64,000 nt of DNA from Caenimonas sp. SL110 (GTDB lineage: Bacteria; Pseudomonadota; Gammaproteobacteria; Burkholderiales; Burkholderiaceae_C). Numbering within the stretch: position 1 is the first letter of the stretch; every line of letters begins with the position of its first letter. The stretch spans positions 62,001 through 126,000 of the forward strand of contig NZ_JANU01000009.1 in assembly GCF_001044395.1 (NCBI RefSeq), written 5' to 3'. A model generated the notes under the pieces. It worked only from the letters and a program-made list of their open reading frames with translations, searched no databases and had not been told where the DNA came from. Both the position numbers and the translations under genes were made by a program. This document shows, one piece after another, positions 1-7,325 of this stretch.

Positions 1-1
1 C

Positions 2-721
2 CATGTGCACGCGGCGATGCGGCCGGGTGACGTGATCACCATCGCAGGACCGCGCAATCACTTCGAACTGGCAGAGGACGCGCAGCACTGCGTCTTCATC
101 GCAGGCGGGATCGGCATCACGCCGCTGCTGTCGATGATGCGCAGGCTGAACGAATTGCAGCGGCCCTGGGAGCTGCACTATGCGGCGCGCACCCGCGCGC
201 AGGCGGCGTTTCTGGACGAGGTGCGCGAACTGTCGGCGCAGGGCCGGGGCCAGGTGACGATTGCGCTGGATGGTGAACCCGGCGGCACCAGCCTGGACCT
301 CGCGCAGATCGCATCCCGGGCACCGGCGCATGCACACCTTTACTGCTGCGGTCCGGTGGGCATGCTCGAAGCATTCGAGGCCGCCACGGCGGGTTTGCCG
401 CCAGCGCATGTCCACACGGAATACTTTGCGCCACGACACAAACCGCAGACAAGCGGCGGCTTCGAGGTGCGCTGCGCCCGGTCTGCCAAAAGCGTGCAGG
501 TGCGTGCCGGGCAGACCATCCTTCATGCCCTGCTGGACGAAGGCGTGCAAGTCCCCTATGCCTGCGAGGAAGGCATCTGCGGCACCTGCGAAGTCCCCGT
601 GCTGCAAGGCAGCCCGGACCATCGCGATTCGGTGCTGACCCAGCAGGAGAAGGACGCCGGCAAGACCATGATGGTCTGCTGTTCCGGCGCAAAGTCAGAA
701 GTACTCGTGCTCGATATCTGA
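2..721 (+). CDS. Flavin/2Fe-2S oxidoreductase (VanB / phthalate dioxygenase reductase type), 5' end missing
   Basis: The reading frame is open from the window edge, so the N-terminus with most of the flavin domain lies outside. What remains begins at the end of the FMN/FAD barrel (GPRNHFEL), continues with the NAD(P)H-binding domain (GGIGITPLLSMM, then CCGPVGM about 110 residues on) and ends in a plant-type 2Fe-2S ferredoxin domain with the ligand set CEEGICGTCE plus a final Cys in MVCCSG. This order (flavin, NAD, C-terminal ferredoxin) is that of the class IA reductases that feed Rieske oxygenases such as vanillate demethylase or phthalate dioxygenase. The partner oxygenase is presumably upstream and not visible, so the substrate cannot be named. 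It converges on hemN with 27 bases between stop codons. Confidence 0.85.
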   Translation, partial: HVHAAMRPGDVITIAGPRNHFELAEDAQHCVFIAGGIGITPLLSMMRRLNELQRPWELHYAARTRAQAAFLDEVRELSAQGRGQVTIALDGEPGGTSLDLAQIASRAPAHAHLYCCGPVGMLEAFEAATAGLPPAHVHTEYFAPRHKPQTSGGFEVRCARSAKSVQVRAGQTILHALLDEGVQVPYACEEGICGTCEVPVLQGSPDHRDSVLTQQEKDAGKTMMVCCSGAKSEVLVLDI

Positions 722-723
722 AC

Positions 724-750
724 AGGGCGCAGTGACTCGATCGGCGCCCT
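724..750. terminator. Hairpin between convergent genes, no U-tract
   Basis: AGGGCGC (724-730) and GCGCCCT (744-750) form a perfect 7-bp stem around a 13-nt loop, placed between the two convergent stop codons. There is no T-run on either strand, so it is at best a weak or Rho-assisted bidirectional terminator or a 3'-end stabiliser. Confidence 0.4.
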
Positions 751-2128
751 AGATGATCCGCGAGAACCGCGCGCGATGCTTGTCCATCTGCAGGAAGCGG
801 TCGAACACCATCGCAATGGCGCGAACGACGTACCAGCCGCTCGGCGTGACCTGCAGGCAGGTGTCGTCCATGGTCACCAGGCCCTGCGCCTGGAGATCTT
901 CCAGCTGGGCCAGTTCGGCGGCGAAGTACTTGCGAAAGTCCAGCAGCCACGCGAGTTCAATCGACTCGAACACGACCTGCCCCTGGCACATGATGGCCAT
1001 GATCACGGCGCGGCGCGCCAGGTCGTCCCGGCCCAACGCCAGTCCGCGGTTCACCGGCAGCCTGCCCTGGTCGAGGTGGTCGCAATATTCTTCCAGCGTC
1101 TTGGCGTTCTGGCTGTAGGTCGGCCCGATGCGTCCGATCGCGGACACGCCCAGGGCGATCAGGTCGCAATCGGGTTGCGTGCTGTAGCCCTGGAAGTTGC
1201 GGTGCAGTCGCCCCTGGCGTTTGGCCACCGCCAGCGAATCGTTGGGCAATGCGAAGTGGTCCATGCCGATGTAGTCGTAGCCTGCGCCAGTCAATGCATC
1301 CAGCGATTGCGTGAGCAGGCCCAGCTTCGCACTGCCGGTTGGCAGGTCGGCGGCGGCGATGCGCCGCTGCGGCTTGAAGCGCTCGGGCAAGTGCGCGTAG
1401 CCATAGAGCGCGATCCGGTCGGGCCGCAATTGGCAGACCTGCTCCAGCGTCCGTGCGAATGTGCTGGCGCTCTGTTTCGGCAGTCCGTAGATCAGGTCCA
1501 CGTTGACCGATTCGAAACCGACGTCACGCGCATCGCGCATCAACCCGAACACCTGTTCTGCAGGCTGTACGCGGTGAACGGCTTTCTGCACGTCGGGGTC
1601 GAAGTCCTGCACGCCGAAGCTGAGCCGGTTGAAGCCAAGTTGTGCCAGCACCGCAAGGCGCCCACGATCGACCGTGCGCGGATCGATCTCGATGGAGAAC
1701 TCGCCGCCCGGCGCGAGCGTGAAGCTTCGCCTGAGCATGGCCATGAGTTGCCGCAACTCGTCGTCCGACAGGAACGTGGGCGTGCCACCGCCCAGGTGCA
1801 GCTGGCTCACCGTCTGTCCCACGCCGATCTGCAGCGTGTGCAGTTCCACTTCGCGTGCCAGGTAACGCAGGTAGCTCGCCGATCGCTCGTGGTGCTTCGT
1901 CACGATCTTGTTGCATGCGCAGTAGTAGCAGACAGATTCGCAAAACGGGATATGGACGTACAGCGATAGCGGCGCCAATGCGCCGGGGCCCGATGTGCGC
2001 TGGCCCAGGGCCTGGCGGTAGTCGGCTTCGGTGAAGGCTTCGACGAAACGGTCGGCCGTGGGATAAGAGGTGTAACGCGGGCCGGGCACGTCGAAACGAT
2101 GGAGCAATTCGGTGGCTTGCGCGGTCAT
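749..2128 (-). CDS. hemN: Oxygen-independent coproporphyrinogen III oxidase HemN
   Basis: Radical-SAM enzyme converting coproporphyrinogen III to protoporphyrinogen IX without oxygen, supplying heme under anoxia. At 459 aa it has the usual length. Near the N-terminus are the HemN marks: RYTSYPTADRF, the radical-SAM cysteines in HIPFCESVCYYCACNK (C-x3-C-x2-C-x-C), then the glycine-rich LHLGGGTPTFL and later FGVQDFDPDVQ. I choose the ATG at 2128 (MTAQATELLHRF); the 21 codons upstream in the same frame run through the promoter region and do not resemble HemN. It is divergent from fnr across 141 bp holding an FNR-type palindrome, which fits the known anaerobic control of hemN by FNR/Anr. It is the heme-supply partner of the nitrate reductase below (inference). 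Confidence 0.95.
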   Translation of the reverse strand: MTAQATELLHRFDVPGPRYTSYPTADRFVEAFTEADYRQALGQRTSGPGALAPLSLYVHIPFCESVCYYCACNKIVTKHHERSASYLRYLAREVELHTLQIGVGQTVSQLHLGGGTPTFLSDDELRQLMAMLRRSFTLAPGGEFSIEIDPRTVDRGRLAVLAQLGFNRLSFGVQDFDPDVQKAVHRVQPAEQVFGLMRDARDVGFESVNVDLIYGLPKQSASTFARTLEQVCQLRPDRIALYGYAHLPERFKPQRRIAAADLPTGSAKLGLLTQSLDALTGAGYDYIGMDHFALPNDSLAVAKRQGRLHRNFQGYSTQPDCDLIALGVSAIGRIGPTYSQNAKTLEEYCDHLDQGRLPVNRGLALGRDDLARRAVIMAIMCQGQVVFESIELAWLLDFRKYFAAELAQLEDLQAQGLVTMDDTCLQVTPSGWYVVRAIAMVFDRFLQMDKHRARFSRII

Positions 2129-2184
2129 GGGCTCGTGCTCGTTTGATTGAACACACACTGTGATGCCGCAGCCCGCAGCTTTCC

Positions 2185-2198
2185 ATGACATAGATCAA
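2185..2198. promoter_or_regulatory. FNR-type box between hemN and fnr
   Basis: ATGACATAGATCAA matches TTGAT-N4-ATCAA at 8 of 10 positions. Its centre (2191.5) is 40.5 bp from a predicted fnr start at 2232, with GACAAT (2220-2225) as a possible -10. For hemN the equivalent -10 (CACAGT on the minus strand, 2157-2162) is poor. Likely fnr autoregulation and/or hemN control. Confidence 0.6.
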
Positions 2199-2269
2199 TC
2201 GTGCTGTCGCCAACATCACGACAATTTCCACAAGGCAAGGGCGCGGCATGAGCGCGCCCGGAAAGCACC

Positions 2270-3028
2270 GTGCACACAGAACGCTTCAACCGGATCAGGC
2301 AACCCATCCCCGGCGGGGATCACGAGGCCATGAAAGTGGCATGCTCGAAGTGCAACCTGCGCGAGCTGTGCATGCCCGTCGGCTTGAGCCCGGACGAACT
2401 CGACAAGATCGACGAGGTGGTGACGCTGCGGCGCAAGGTCAAGCGCGGCAGCGCGCTGTTTCGCACCGGCGATCCGTTCCAGGCGCTCTACGCCATCCGG
2501 TCTGGGTTTTTCAAGACCCGCATCGGCACCGAAGATGGCCGCGACCAGGTCACCGGCTTCCAGATGGCCGGCGAGATCATGGGGCTGGACGGCATCGTGA
2601 GCGACCACCACAGCTGCGACGCGATTGCGCTGGAAGACTCCGAGGTCTGCGTCATGCCGTACGAACGCATTTCAGAGCTGTCACGCGAGATCAGCGCATT
2701 GCAGCGCCACGTCCATCGCATCCTGAGCCGCGAGATCGTGCGCGAGCACGGCGTGATGCTTTTGCTGGGCAGCATGCGCGCAGAAGAAAGACTGGCAGCA
2801 TGCCTGCTCAACCTGGTGCAGCGGCTGCACGCGCGCGGGTTCTCGGGCTCTGAGCTGCGCCTGCGCATGACGCGCGAAGAAATCGGCAGCTACCTGGGCA
2901 TGAAGCTCGAAACCGTCAGCCGCACCTTCTCGAAATTCGCCGACGACGGCATCTTGCAGGTGCACCAGCGGCACCTGCGCATCCTGGACATCGACGCGCT
3001 GCAGCGGCTCATCAACCAGCAGCCCTAG
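2270..3028 (+). CDS. fnr: Oxygen-sensing Fe-S transcriptional regulator FNR
   Basis: Global regulator that binds DNA when its oxygen-labile [4Fe-4S] cluster is intact. All four ligand cysteines are present: C25, C28 and C34 in ACSKCNLRELC and C127 in SEVCVMPY, equivalent to E. coli C20/C23/C29/C122. The cNMP-like beta-roll contains YAIRSG and TGFQMAGEIMGLD; the HTH reads TREEIGSYLGMKLETVSRTF with the E-x2-SR recognition residues that read TTGAT half-sites. 252 aa from the GTG start (GGAAAG upstream); the ATG at 2330 would leave only three residues before the first cluster cysteine and seems too short. It probably governs the palindromes listed elsewhere in this window. The usp gene follows by 29 bp, likely co-transcribed. 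Confidence 0.95.
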   Translation: MHTERFNRIRQPIPGGDHEAMKVACSKCNLRELCMPVGLSPDELDKIDEVVTLRRKVKRGSALFRTGDPFQALYAIRSGFFKTRIGTEDGRDQVTGFQMAGEIMGLDGIVSDHHSCDAIALEDSEVCVMPYERISELSREISALQRHVHRILSREIVREHGVMLLLGSMRAEERLAACLLNLVQRLHARGFSGSELRLRMTREEIGSYLGMKLETVSRTFSKFADDGILQVHQRHLRILDIDALQRLINQQP

Positions 3029-3057
3029 ACACCTTCAAACCGTACAAAGGAAATCCT

Positions 3058-3516
3058 GTGTACAAACGCATCCTGGTACCCATTGACGGAAGTACGACAG
3101 CCGACGGCGGCCTGCGAGAAGCGATCGGCCTGGCGGCCGCCATGAAGGCGCAACTCGTGCTCCTTCACGTGATCGATGACTTCTCGATGCTTGTCGAAGT
3201 CTCGTCCGTGACGAGCTATTCAAAGATGATGGATCGCCTGCGCCAGCGCGGCCAGGACATCCTGGAGAGCGCGCGTCTCCTGGCGGCAGACAGCGACGTC
3301 CAGGCACAGACCTGCCTGCGTGAGGTCGCGCAGGCCCGCATCGCAGGCGTCGTGGTGAACGAAGCGGTCAGGCAATCGTGCGACCTGATCGTGATGGGCA
3401 CGCACGGCCGCCACGGTTTCAACCGGCTGACCATGGGAAGCAATGCGGAATCGGTGGTGCGCAGCAGCACCATTCCCGCCCTGCTGGTCAAGCGAGCCGA
3501 GGCGGCGTTCGTCTGA
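3058..3516 (+). CDS. Universal stress protein, UspA family
   Basis: A 152-aa single-domain Usp starting at a GTG with AAGGAAA just upstream. The N-terminal strand YKRILVPIDGS and the C-terminal nucleotide loop GTHGRHGFNRLTMGSNAES (G-x2-G-x9-G-S) indicate the ATP-binding subgroup. Usp genes next to fnr and nitrate-respiration genes are common in proteobacteria and several are FNR/Anr-induced, supporting anaerobic survival; here that is inference from position. It shares a 29-bp gap with fnr and converges on the hemerythrin gene. Confidence 0.9.
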   Translation: MYKRILVPIDGSTTADGGLREAIGLAAAMKAQLVLLHVIDDFSMLVEVSSVTSYSKMMDRLRQRGQDILESARLLAADSDVQAQTCLREVAQARIAGVVVNEAVRQSCDLIVMGTHGRHGFNRLTMGSNAESVVRSSTIPALLVKRAEAAFV

Positions 3517-3530
3517 CTGCCGGGTCAGAC
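3511..3530. terminator. Hairpin overlapping the usp stop codon
   Basis: GTCTGAC (3511-3517), a 6-nt loop and GTCAGAC (3524-3530) form a perfect 7-bp stem containing the usp TGA. It lies between two convergent genes and lacks a U-tract. Confidence 0.4.
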
Positions 3531-3548
3531 GACCACGCCAATCGTTGC

Positions 3549-4100
3549 TCAGATATACCCGACCGGCTGCGGTATGTGCCGCAAGTGCAGGGCAAGGCCC
3601 AACGCGGCCAGGTGGTTGTCGTTGCGCTCCAGGATCTGCTGGGCCAGCGGCAGGAAATGCTCTTCCTCGAATCGCGCGTGGGCCGTGTACAGCTGCACCA
3701 GTTCATGCACCTCGGCCGGTGAAAGATTCGCCTCGCGTCCGGCCGCAGCTGACTTGACCGAACCCTTCAGGTGGCGCCACCACTCTTCCACCGCCCGGTG
3801 TTCGGCTGTGAGCCGCTCGACCATGCGCAACACCCGGTCGCGCTCTTCGGTATCACGCGCGCTGGCAATCACGGCGGGAAACAAATCCTTTTCTTCTTCG
3901 GTGTGATGGTCCAGCACGCCGGGCTCGAACAAGGCAAGCGTGGTCCGCGCCACCTCACGGGCCTTCGCGGCCGCGTCCAGCAGTTCGGGCAGGTGCGAAA
4001 ACGCATCGAGCCGCGAGAGGATTCCGCTGTGCGCATGTGAAAAGGTATCGACAGGCGACTGCGCGCCGGGCCTGTCGGCCTGGGTGTTTTTCTCCGTCAT
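3549..4100 (-). CDS. Hemerythrin-like (HHE) domain protein
   Basis: A 183-aa soluble helical protein with the HHE iron-ligand spacing: H near FSHAHSG, H/E in LDHHTEEEKDLFP, H in LTAEHRAVEEWW and the closing H...E in YTAHARFEEEHFLPLA. Such proteins bind a non-heme di-iron centre; family members handle O2, NO or damaged Fe-S clusters. I use the ATG at 4100 because GAGG lies 6 nt upstream on the minus strand; an in-frame GTG 12 bases earlier would place that Shine-Dalgarno inside the gene. It is divergent from narK1 and has its own FNR-type palindrome upstream, so an oxygen or NO/RNS protection role in denitrification is likely but not proven. Confidence 0.85.
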   Translation of the reverse strand: MTEKNTQADRPGAQSPVDTFSHAHSGILSRLDAFSHLPELLDAAAKAREVARTTLALFEPGVLDHHTEEEKDLFPAVIASARDTEERDRVLRMVERLTAEHRAVEEWWRHLKGSVKSAAAGREANLSPAEVHELVQLYTAHARFEEEHFLPLAQQILERNDNHLAALGLALHLRHIPQPVGYI

Positions 4101-4157
4101 GGAACGCCTCACTTTTTCAGGTACCTGATCAATTTAGGTCTTCCACGGCCCCCGGCC

Positions 4158-4171
4158 TTGACGAATGTCAA
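4158..4171 (-). promoter_or_regulatory. FNR-type box, probable promoter element of the hemerythrin gene
   Basis: TTGACGAATGTCAA is a perfect inverted repeat of the TTGAC form. On the minus strand, TAAATT (4136 to 4131) sits where a -10 should be if the box is centred at -40.5, giving a start near 4124, 24 bases before the hemerythrin ATG. This is typical class II FNR geometry. Confidence 0.6.
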
Positions 4172-4196
4172 GGGTGGGACTGATGCATGGCCCGCC

Positions 4197-4210
4197 TTGA
4201 TCTTTATCAA
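4197..4210 (+). promoter_or_regulatory. Perfect FNR box driving narK1 and the nar operon
   Basis: TTGATCTTTATCAA matches the FNR consensus at all ten conserved positions. TACATT at 4233-4238 lies at the -10 position for a start near 4245 with the box centred at -41.5. It falls inside the longest possible open frame of narK1, so it also argues that translation begins further downstream at 4289. Confidence 0.85.
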
Positions 4211-4288
4211 GTCCCTACTGATAGCTCACCCATACATTGGCCTTGGCGCACCAAACCGGTTCGCGACGCACCTGGCAGGAGCATCGAA

Positions 4289-5590
4289 GTGGCGACACAA
4301 CAAGCAACAACAAATTCCACCGGCAGCGTGCCAATCGACCGCAAGGCGTGGTCGGTGCTGATTGTCAGCACGATGGCATTCACCGTCTGCTTCATGGTCT
4401 GGATGATGTTCGGCGTGATCGGCATCCCGATCAAGAAGATGCTGAACCTCAATTCGACGCAGTTCGGCCTGCTCACTGCAGTGCCCGTGCTGACCGGTTC
4501 GCTGATCCGCGTGCCACTGGGCATCTGGACCGATCGCTACGGTGGCCGCATCGTCATGACGGTGCTGATGGCATCGACCGTGCCCGCCATCTTTCTCATG
4601 GGCTACGCCACCGAGTACTGGCACTTCCTGACCATCGGCCTGTTCGTCGGTCTTGCAGGCGGCTCTTTCTCGGTGGGCACGCCCTATGTCGCACGCTGGT
4701 TCCCACGCGCACGACAAGGCATGGCGATGGGTGTGTACGGCGCCGGTAATTCCGGTGCGGCCGTCAACAAGTTCGTCGCGCCGGTGCTGCTTGTCGCATT
4801 CGGCTGGGCAATGGTTCCGCAGGTGTACGCCGCCATCATGCTCGGCGCCGTGATCCTGTTCTGGCTCTTCAGCCACAGCGATCCGTCGCACCTGGTCACG
4901 GGCAGCACGAGTTTTTCAGAGCAGATGAAATGCCTGAAGGACCCCAAGGTGCTGCGCTACTGCCAGTACTACAGCATCGTGTTCGGCGGCTACGTGGCGC
5001 TGTCGCTTTGGATGGTGCAGTACTACGTCGGCGAGTTCGGCCTGGACATCCGCGTCGCCGCGCTGCTGGCTGCGTGCTTCTCCCTGCCCGGCGGTGTGCT
5101 GCGAGCCATCGGTGGTGTGCTGTCGGACAAGTATGGCGCGCACAGCGTGACCTGGTGGGTGATGTGGGTGAGCTGGATCTGCCTGTTCCTGCTGTCTTAC
5201 CCGCAGACCGAGTTCACCATCCTGACGGCCAACGGACCACGCAGCTTTCACATCGGCCTGAACGTCTACGCATTCACCGCGCTCATGTTCATCCTCGGCA
5301 TCGCATGGGCGTTCGGCAAGGCCAGCGTCTTCAAGTACATCAGCGACGACTACCCCACCAACATCGGCGCGATCTCGGGTGTGGTCGGCCTGGCCGGCGG
5401 CCTGGGCGGCTTCGTGCTCCCCATCCTGTTCGGCATGTTGATGGACCTCACAGGCATCCGCTCCAGCGCCTTCATGTTCATGTACGGCGTGGTGTGGGTG
5501 TCTCTCATCTGGATGTACTGGACCGAGGTGCGCCGCACACCGCTGATGGGTCAAGAAGGCACGCAATCACCACTGGCTGCCGCACGGTGA
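4289..5590 (+). CDS. narK1: Nitrate transporter NarK1 (MFS, nitrate/proton symporter type)
   Basis: Inner-membrane major facilitator protein, 433 aa, about 12 hydrophobic segments, with the nitrate/nitrite-porter signatures GLAGGSFSVGTPYVARWFP in the first half and SGVVGLAGGLGGFVLPILFG in the second, and the MFS loop DRYGGR. The shorter NarK1-type is usually the proton-driven nitrate importer that starts nitrate respiration. The start is the GTG at 4289 (VATQQATTN...), with AGGAG 7 nt upstream; an ATG 102 bases earlier is open but lies upstream of the predicted transcription start. narK2 begins 34 bp after the stop, so both belong to the FNR-box-driven nar operon. Confidence 0.93.
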   Translation: MATQQATTNSTGSVPIDRKAWSVLIVSTMAFTVCFMVWMMFGVIGIPIKKMLNLNSTQFGLLTAVPVLTGSLIRVPLGIWTDRYGGRIVMTVLMASTVPAIFLMGYATEYWHFLTIGLFVGLAGGSFSVGTPYVARWFPRARQGMAMGVYGAGNSGAAVNKFVAPVLLVAFGWAMVPQVYAAIMLGAVILFWLFSHSDPSHLVTGSTSFSEQMKCLKDPKVLRYCQYYSIVFGGYVALSLWMVQYYVGEFGLDIRVAALLAACFSLPGGVLRAIGGVLSDKYGAHSVTWWVMWVSWICLFLLSYPQTEFTILTANGPRSFHIGLNVYAFTALMFILGIAWAFGKASVFKYISDDYPTNIGAISGVVGLAGGLGGFVLPILFGMLMDLTGIRSSAFMFMYGVVWVSLIWMYWTEVRRTPLMGQEGTQSPLAAAR

Positions 5591-5624
5591 TTTCACACCG
5601 ATGCATTGAAGAAAAGAGAACAAA

Positions 5625-7274
5625 ATGAATCCCACACTGGACCTGAAGACACCTGTCCGCGAGAGCGGCGCCACCATCACCGACTGGCGTCCCGAAGACC
5701 CGGTGTTCTGGGAAACGACCGGCAGCAAGATCGCCTATCGCAACCTCTGGATCTCGGTGCCGGCGCTGCTGTGCGGCTTCGCGGTATGGGGCATGTGGGG
5801 AATCATCACCGTGCAGATGATGAACCTGGGCTTTCCGTTCACGCAGGCCGAACTGTTCACGCTCACCGCCATCGCAGGCATCGCGGGCGCGACGATGCGA
5901 ATCCCCGCTTCCTTCCTGATCCGGCTGGCGGGTGGGCGCAACACCATCTTTCTCACCACCGCGATGCTGCTCGCGCCTGCACTGGGCACCGGCATCGTAC
6001 TGCAGCACCCCGAGTGGCCGCTGTGGACGTTCCAGTTGATGGCCCTTTGGTGCGGCGTGGGTGGCGGCAACTTCGCCAGTTCCATGTCCAACATCAGCAC
6101 CTTCTTCCCCAAGCGCCTGCAGGGCACGGCGCTGGGCCTCAATGCAGGCCTGGGCAACTTCGGCGTGACGACGATGCAGATCGTCATCCCGCTGGTGATG
6201 ACGCTGTCGATCTTCGGCTCGATGGGCGGCGCGTCCACCATCCTGATGAAAGACAGCGGCTGGATCTTCGGCAAGATCGCTGCGGGCACGCCCACATGGA
6301 TCCAGAACGCGGGCTTTGCGTGGGTGCTGACGCTGGTTCCGCTGTCTGTCCTGTGCTGGTTCGGCATGAACAACCTCAAGACGGTGACGCCCGATTCGGG
6401 CAACCCGCTCGTCGCATTCGCCAAGATCACCTGGCTCTACACGCTGGCCTTCATTCCCTCCATCCTGGGCCTGTACCTGTACCTGCCCAAGCCCACCGGC
6501 CTGGGGCTCATCAGCATGTGGGTCGCAATTCCGCTGGACATCGTGAGCGCGCTCATCATCATGAAGCTCGCGGCCTTCGGCCCGATGAAGGAAAACGTCA
6601 CCAAGCAGTTCGCGATCTTCAAGGACAAGCACACCTGGTCGCTCACGGCCCTGTACATCGTCACCTTCGGCTCGTTCATCGGCTTTTCGATGGCGCTGCC
6701 GCTGGCCATGAAGGTGATCTTCGGCATCAGCCACGTGCCCAACGCGGCCGGCGTGATGCAGCACACGCTCAACAATCCCAACGCGCCCACCATCCTGGCC
6801 TACGCCTGGATCGGCCCCTTCGTCGGCGCGGCCGTGCGCCCCATCGGCGGCTGGATCTCCGACAAGGTCGGCGGCTCCATCGTCACCCAGATCATCTCGG
6901 CCATCATGGTCGTGGCATCGGTTGCCGTGGGCTACGTGATGATGCAGGCCTACGCCTCGGCCACGCCTGAACAGCACTTCCCCGCATTCCTGGGCCTGTT
7001 CATCGTGCTGTTCGCAGCCAGCGGCATCGGCAACGGCTCGACCTTCCGCACCATCGGCGTGATCTTCGACCGCACGCAAGCCGGCCCCGTGCTGGGCTGG
7101 ACATCGGCGGTCGCCGCTTACGGCGCCTTCGTCGCACCCATCGTCATCGGCGACCAGATCAAGGCCGGCACGCCGCAATACGCGATGTACGGATTCGCTG
7201 TGTTCTATGCCATCTGCCTGGTGCTGAACTGGTGGTTCTACCTGCGCAAGAACGCTTACGTCAAAAACCCCTGA
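5625..7274 (+). CDS. narK2: Nitrate/nitrite antiporter NarK2 (MFS)
   Basis: Second NarK homologue, 549 aa, longer than NarK1 because of an N-terminal hydrophilic stretch of about 45 residues and extended loops. It carries the porter signatures WCGVGGGNFASSMSNISTFFP and AASGIGNGSTFRTIG and the MFS loop with arginines near RIPASFLIRLAGGRN. NarK2-type proteins exchange imported nitrate for the nitrite made by NarGHI, so the pair permits both start-up and steady-state nitrate respiration (known for Paracoccus and Pseudomonas). It sits 51 bp upstream of narG in the same operon. Confidence 0.92.
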   Translation: MNPTLDLKTPVRESGATITDWRPEDPVFWETTGSKIAYRNLWISVPALLCGFAVWGMWGIITVQMMNLGFPFTQAELFTLTAIAGIAGATMRIPASFLIRLAGGRNTIFLTTAMLLAPALGTGIVLQHPEWPLWTFQLMALWCGVGGGNFASSMSNISTFFPKRLQGTALGLNAGLGNFGVTTMQIVIPLVMTLSIFGSMGGASTILMKDSGWIFGKIAAGTPTWIQNAGFAWVLTLVPLSVLCWFGMNNLKTVTPDSGNPLVAFAKITWLYTLAFIPSILGLYLYLPKPTGLGLISMWVAIPLDIVSALIIMKLAAFGPMKENVTKQFAIFKDKHTWSLTALYIVTFGSFIGFSMALPLAMKVIFGISHVPNAAGVMQHTLNNPNAPTILAYAWIGPFVGAAVRPIGGWISDKVGGSIVTQIISAIMVVASVAVGYVMMQAYASATPEQHFPAFLGLFIVLFAASGIGNGSTFRTIGVIFDRTQAGPVLGWTSAVAAYGAFVAPIVIGDQIKAGTPQYAMYGFAVFYAICLVLNWWFYLRKNAYVKNP

Positions 7275-7325
7275 AGTCCCTGAATCCCCCGGCCGCAGTC
7301 CAACCCAAGGAAGAAGAAAAAAACC

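Noticed and set aside
4187-4288. Longer narK1 start at 4187
   Set aside because: It would lie upstream of the predicted transcription start and overlap the perfect FNR box; the GTG at 4289 has AGGAG at good spacing.
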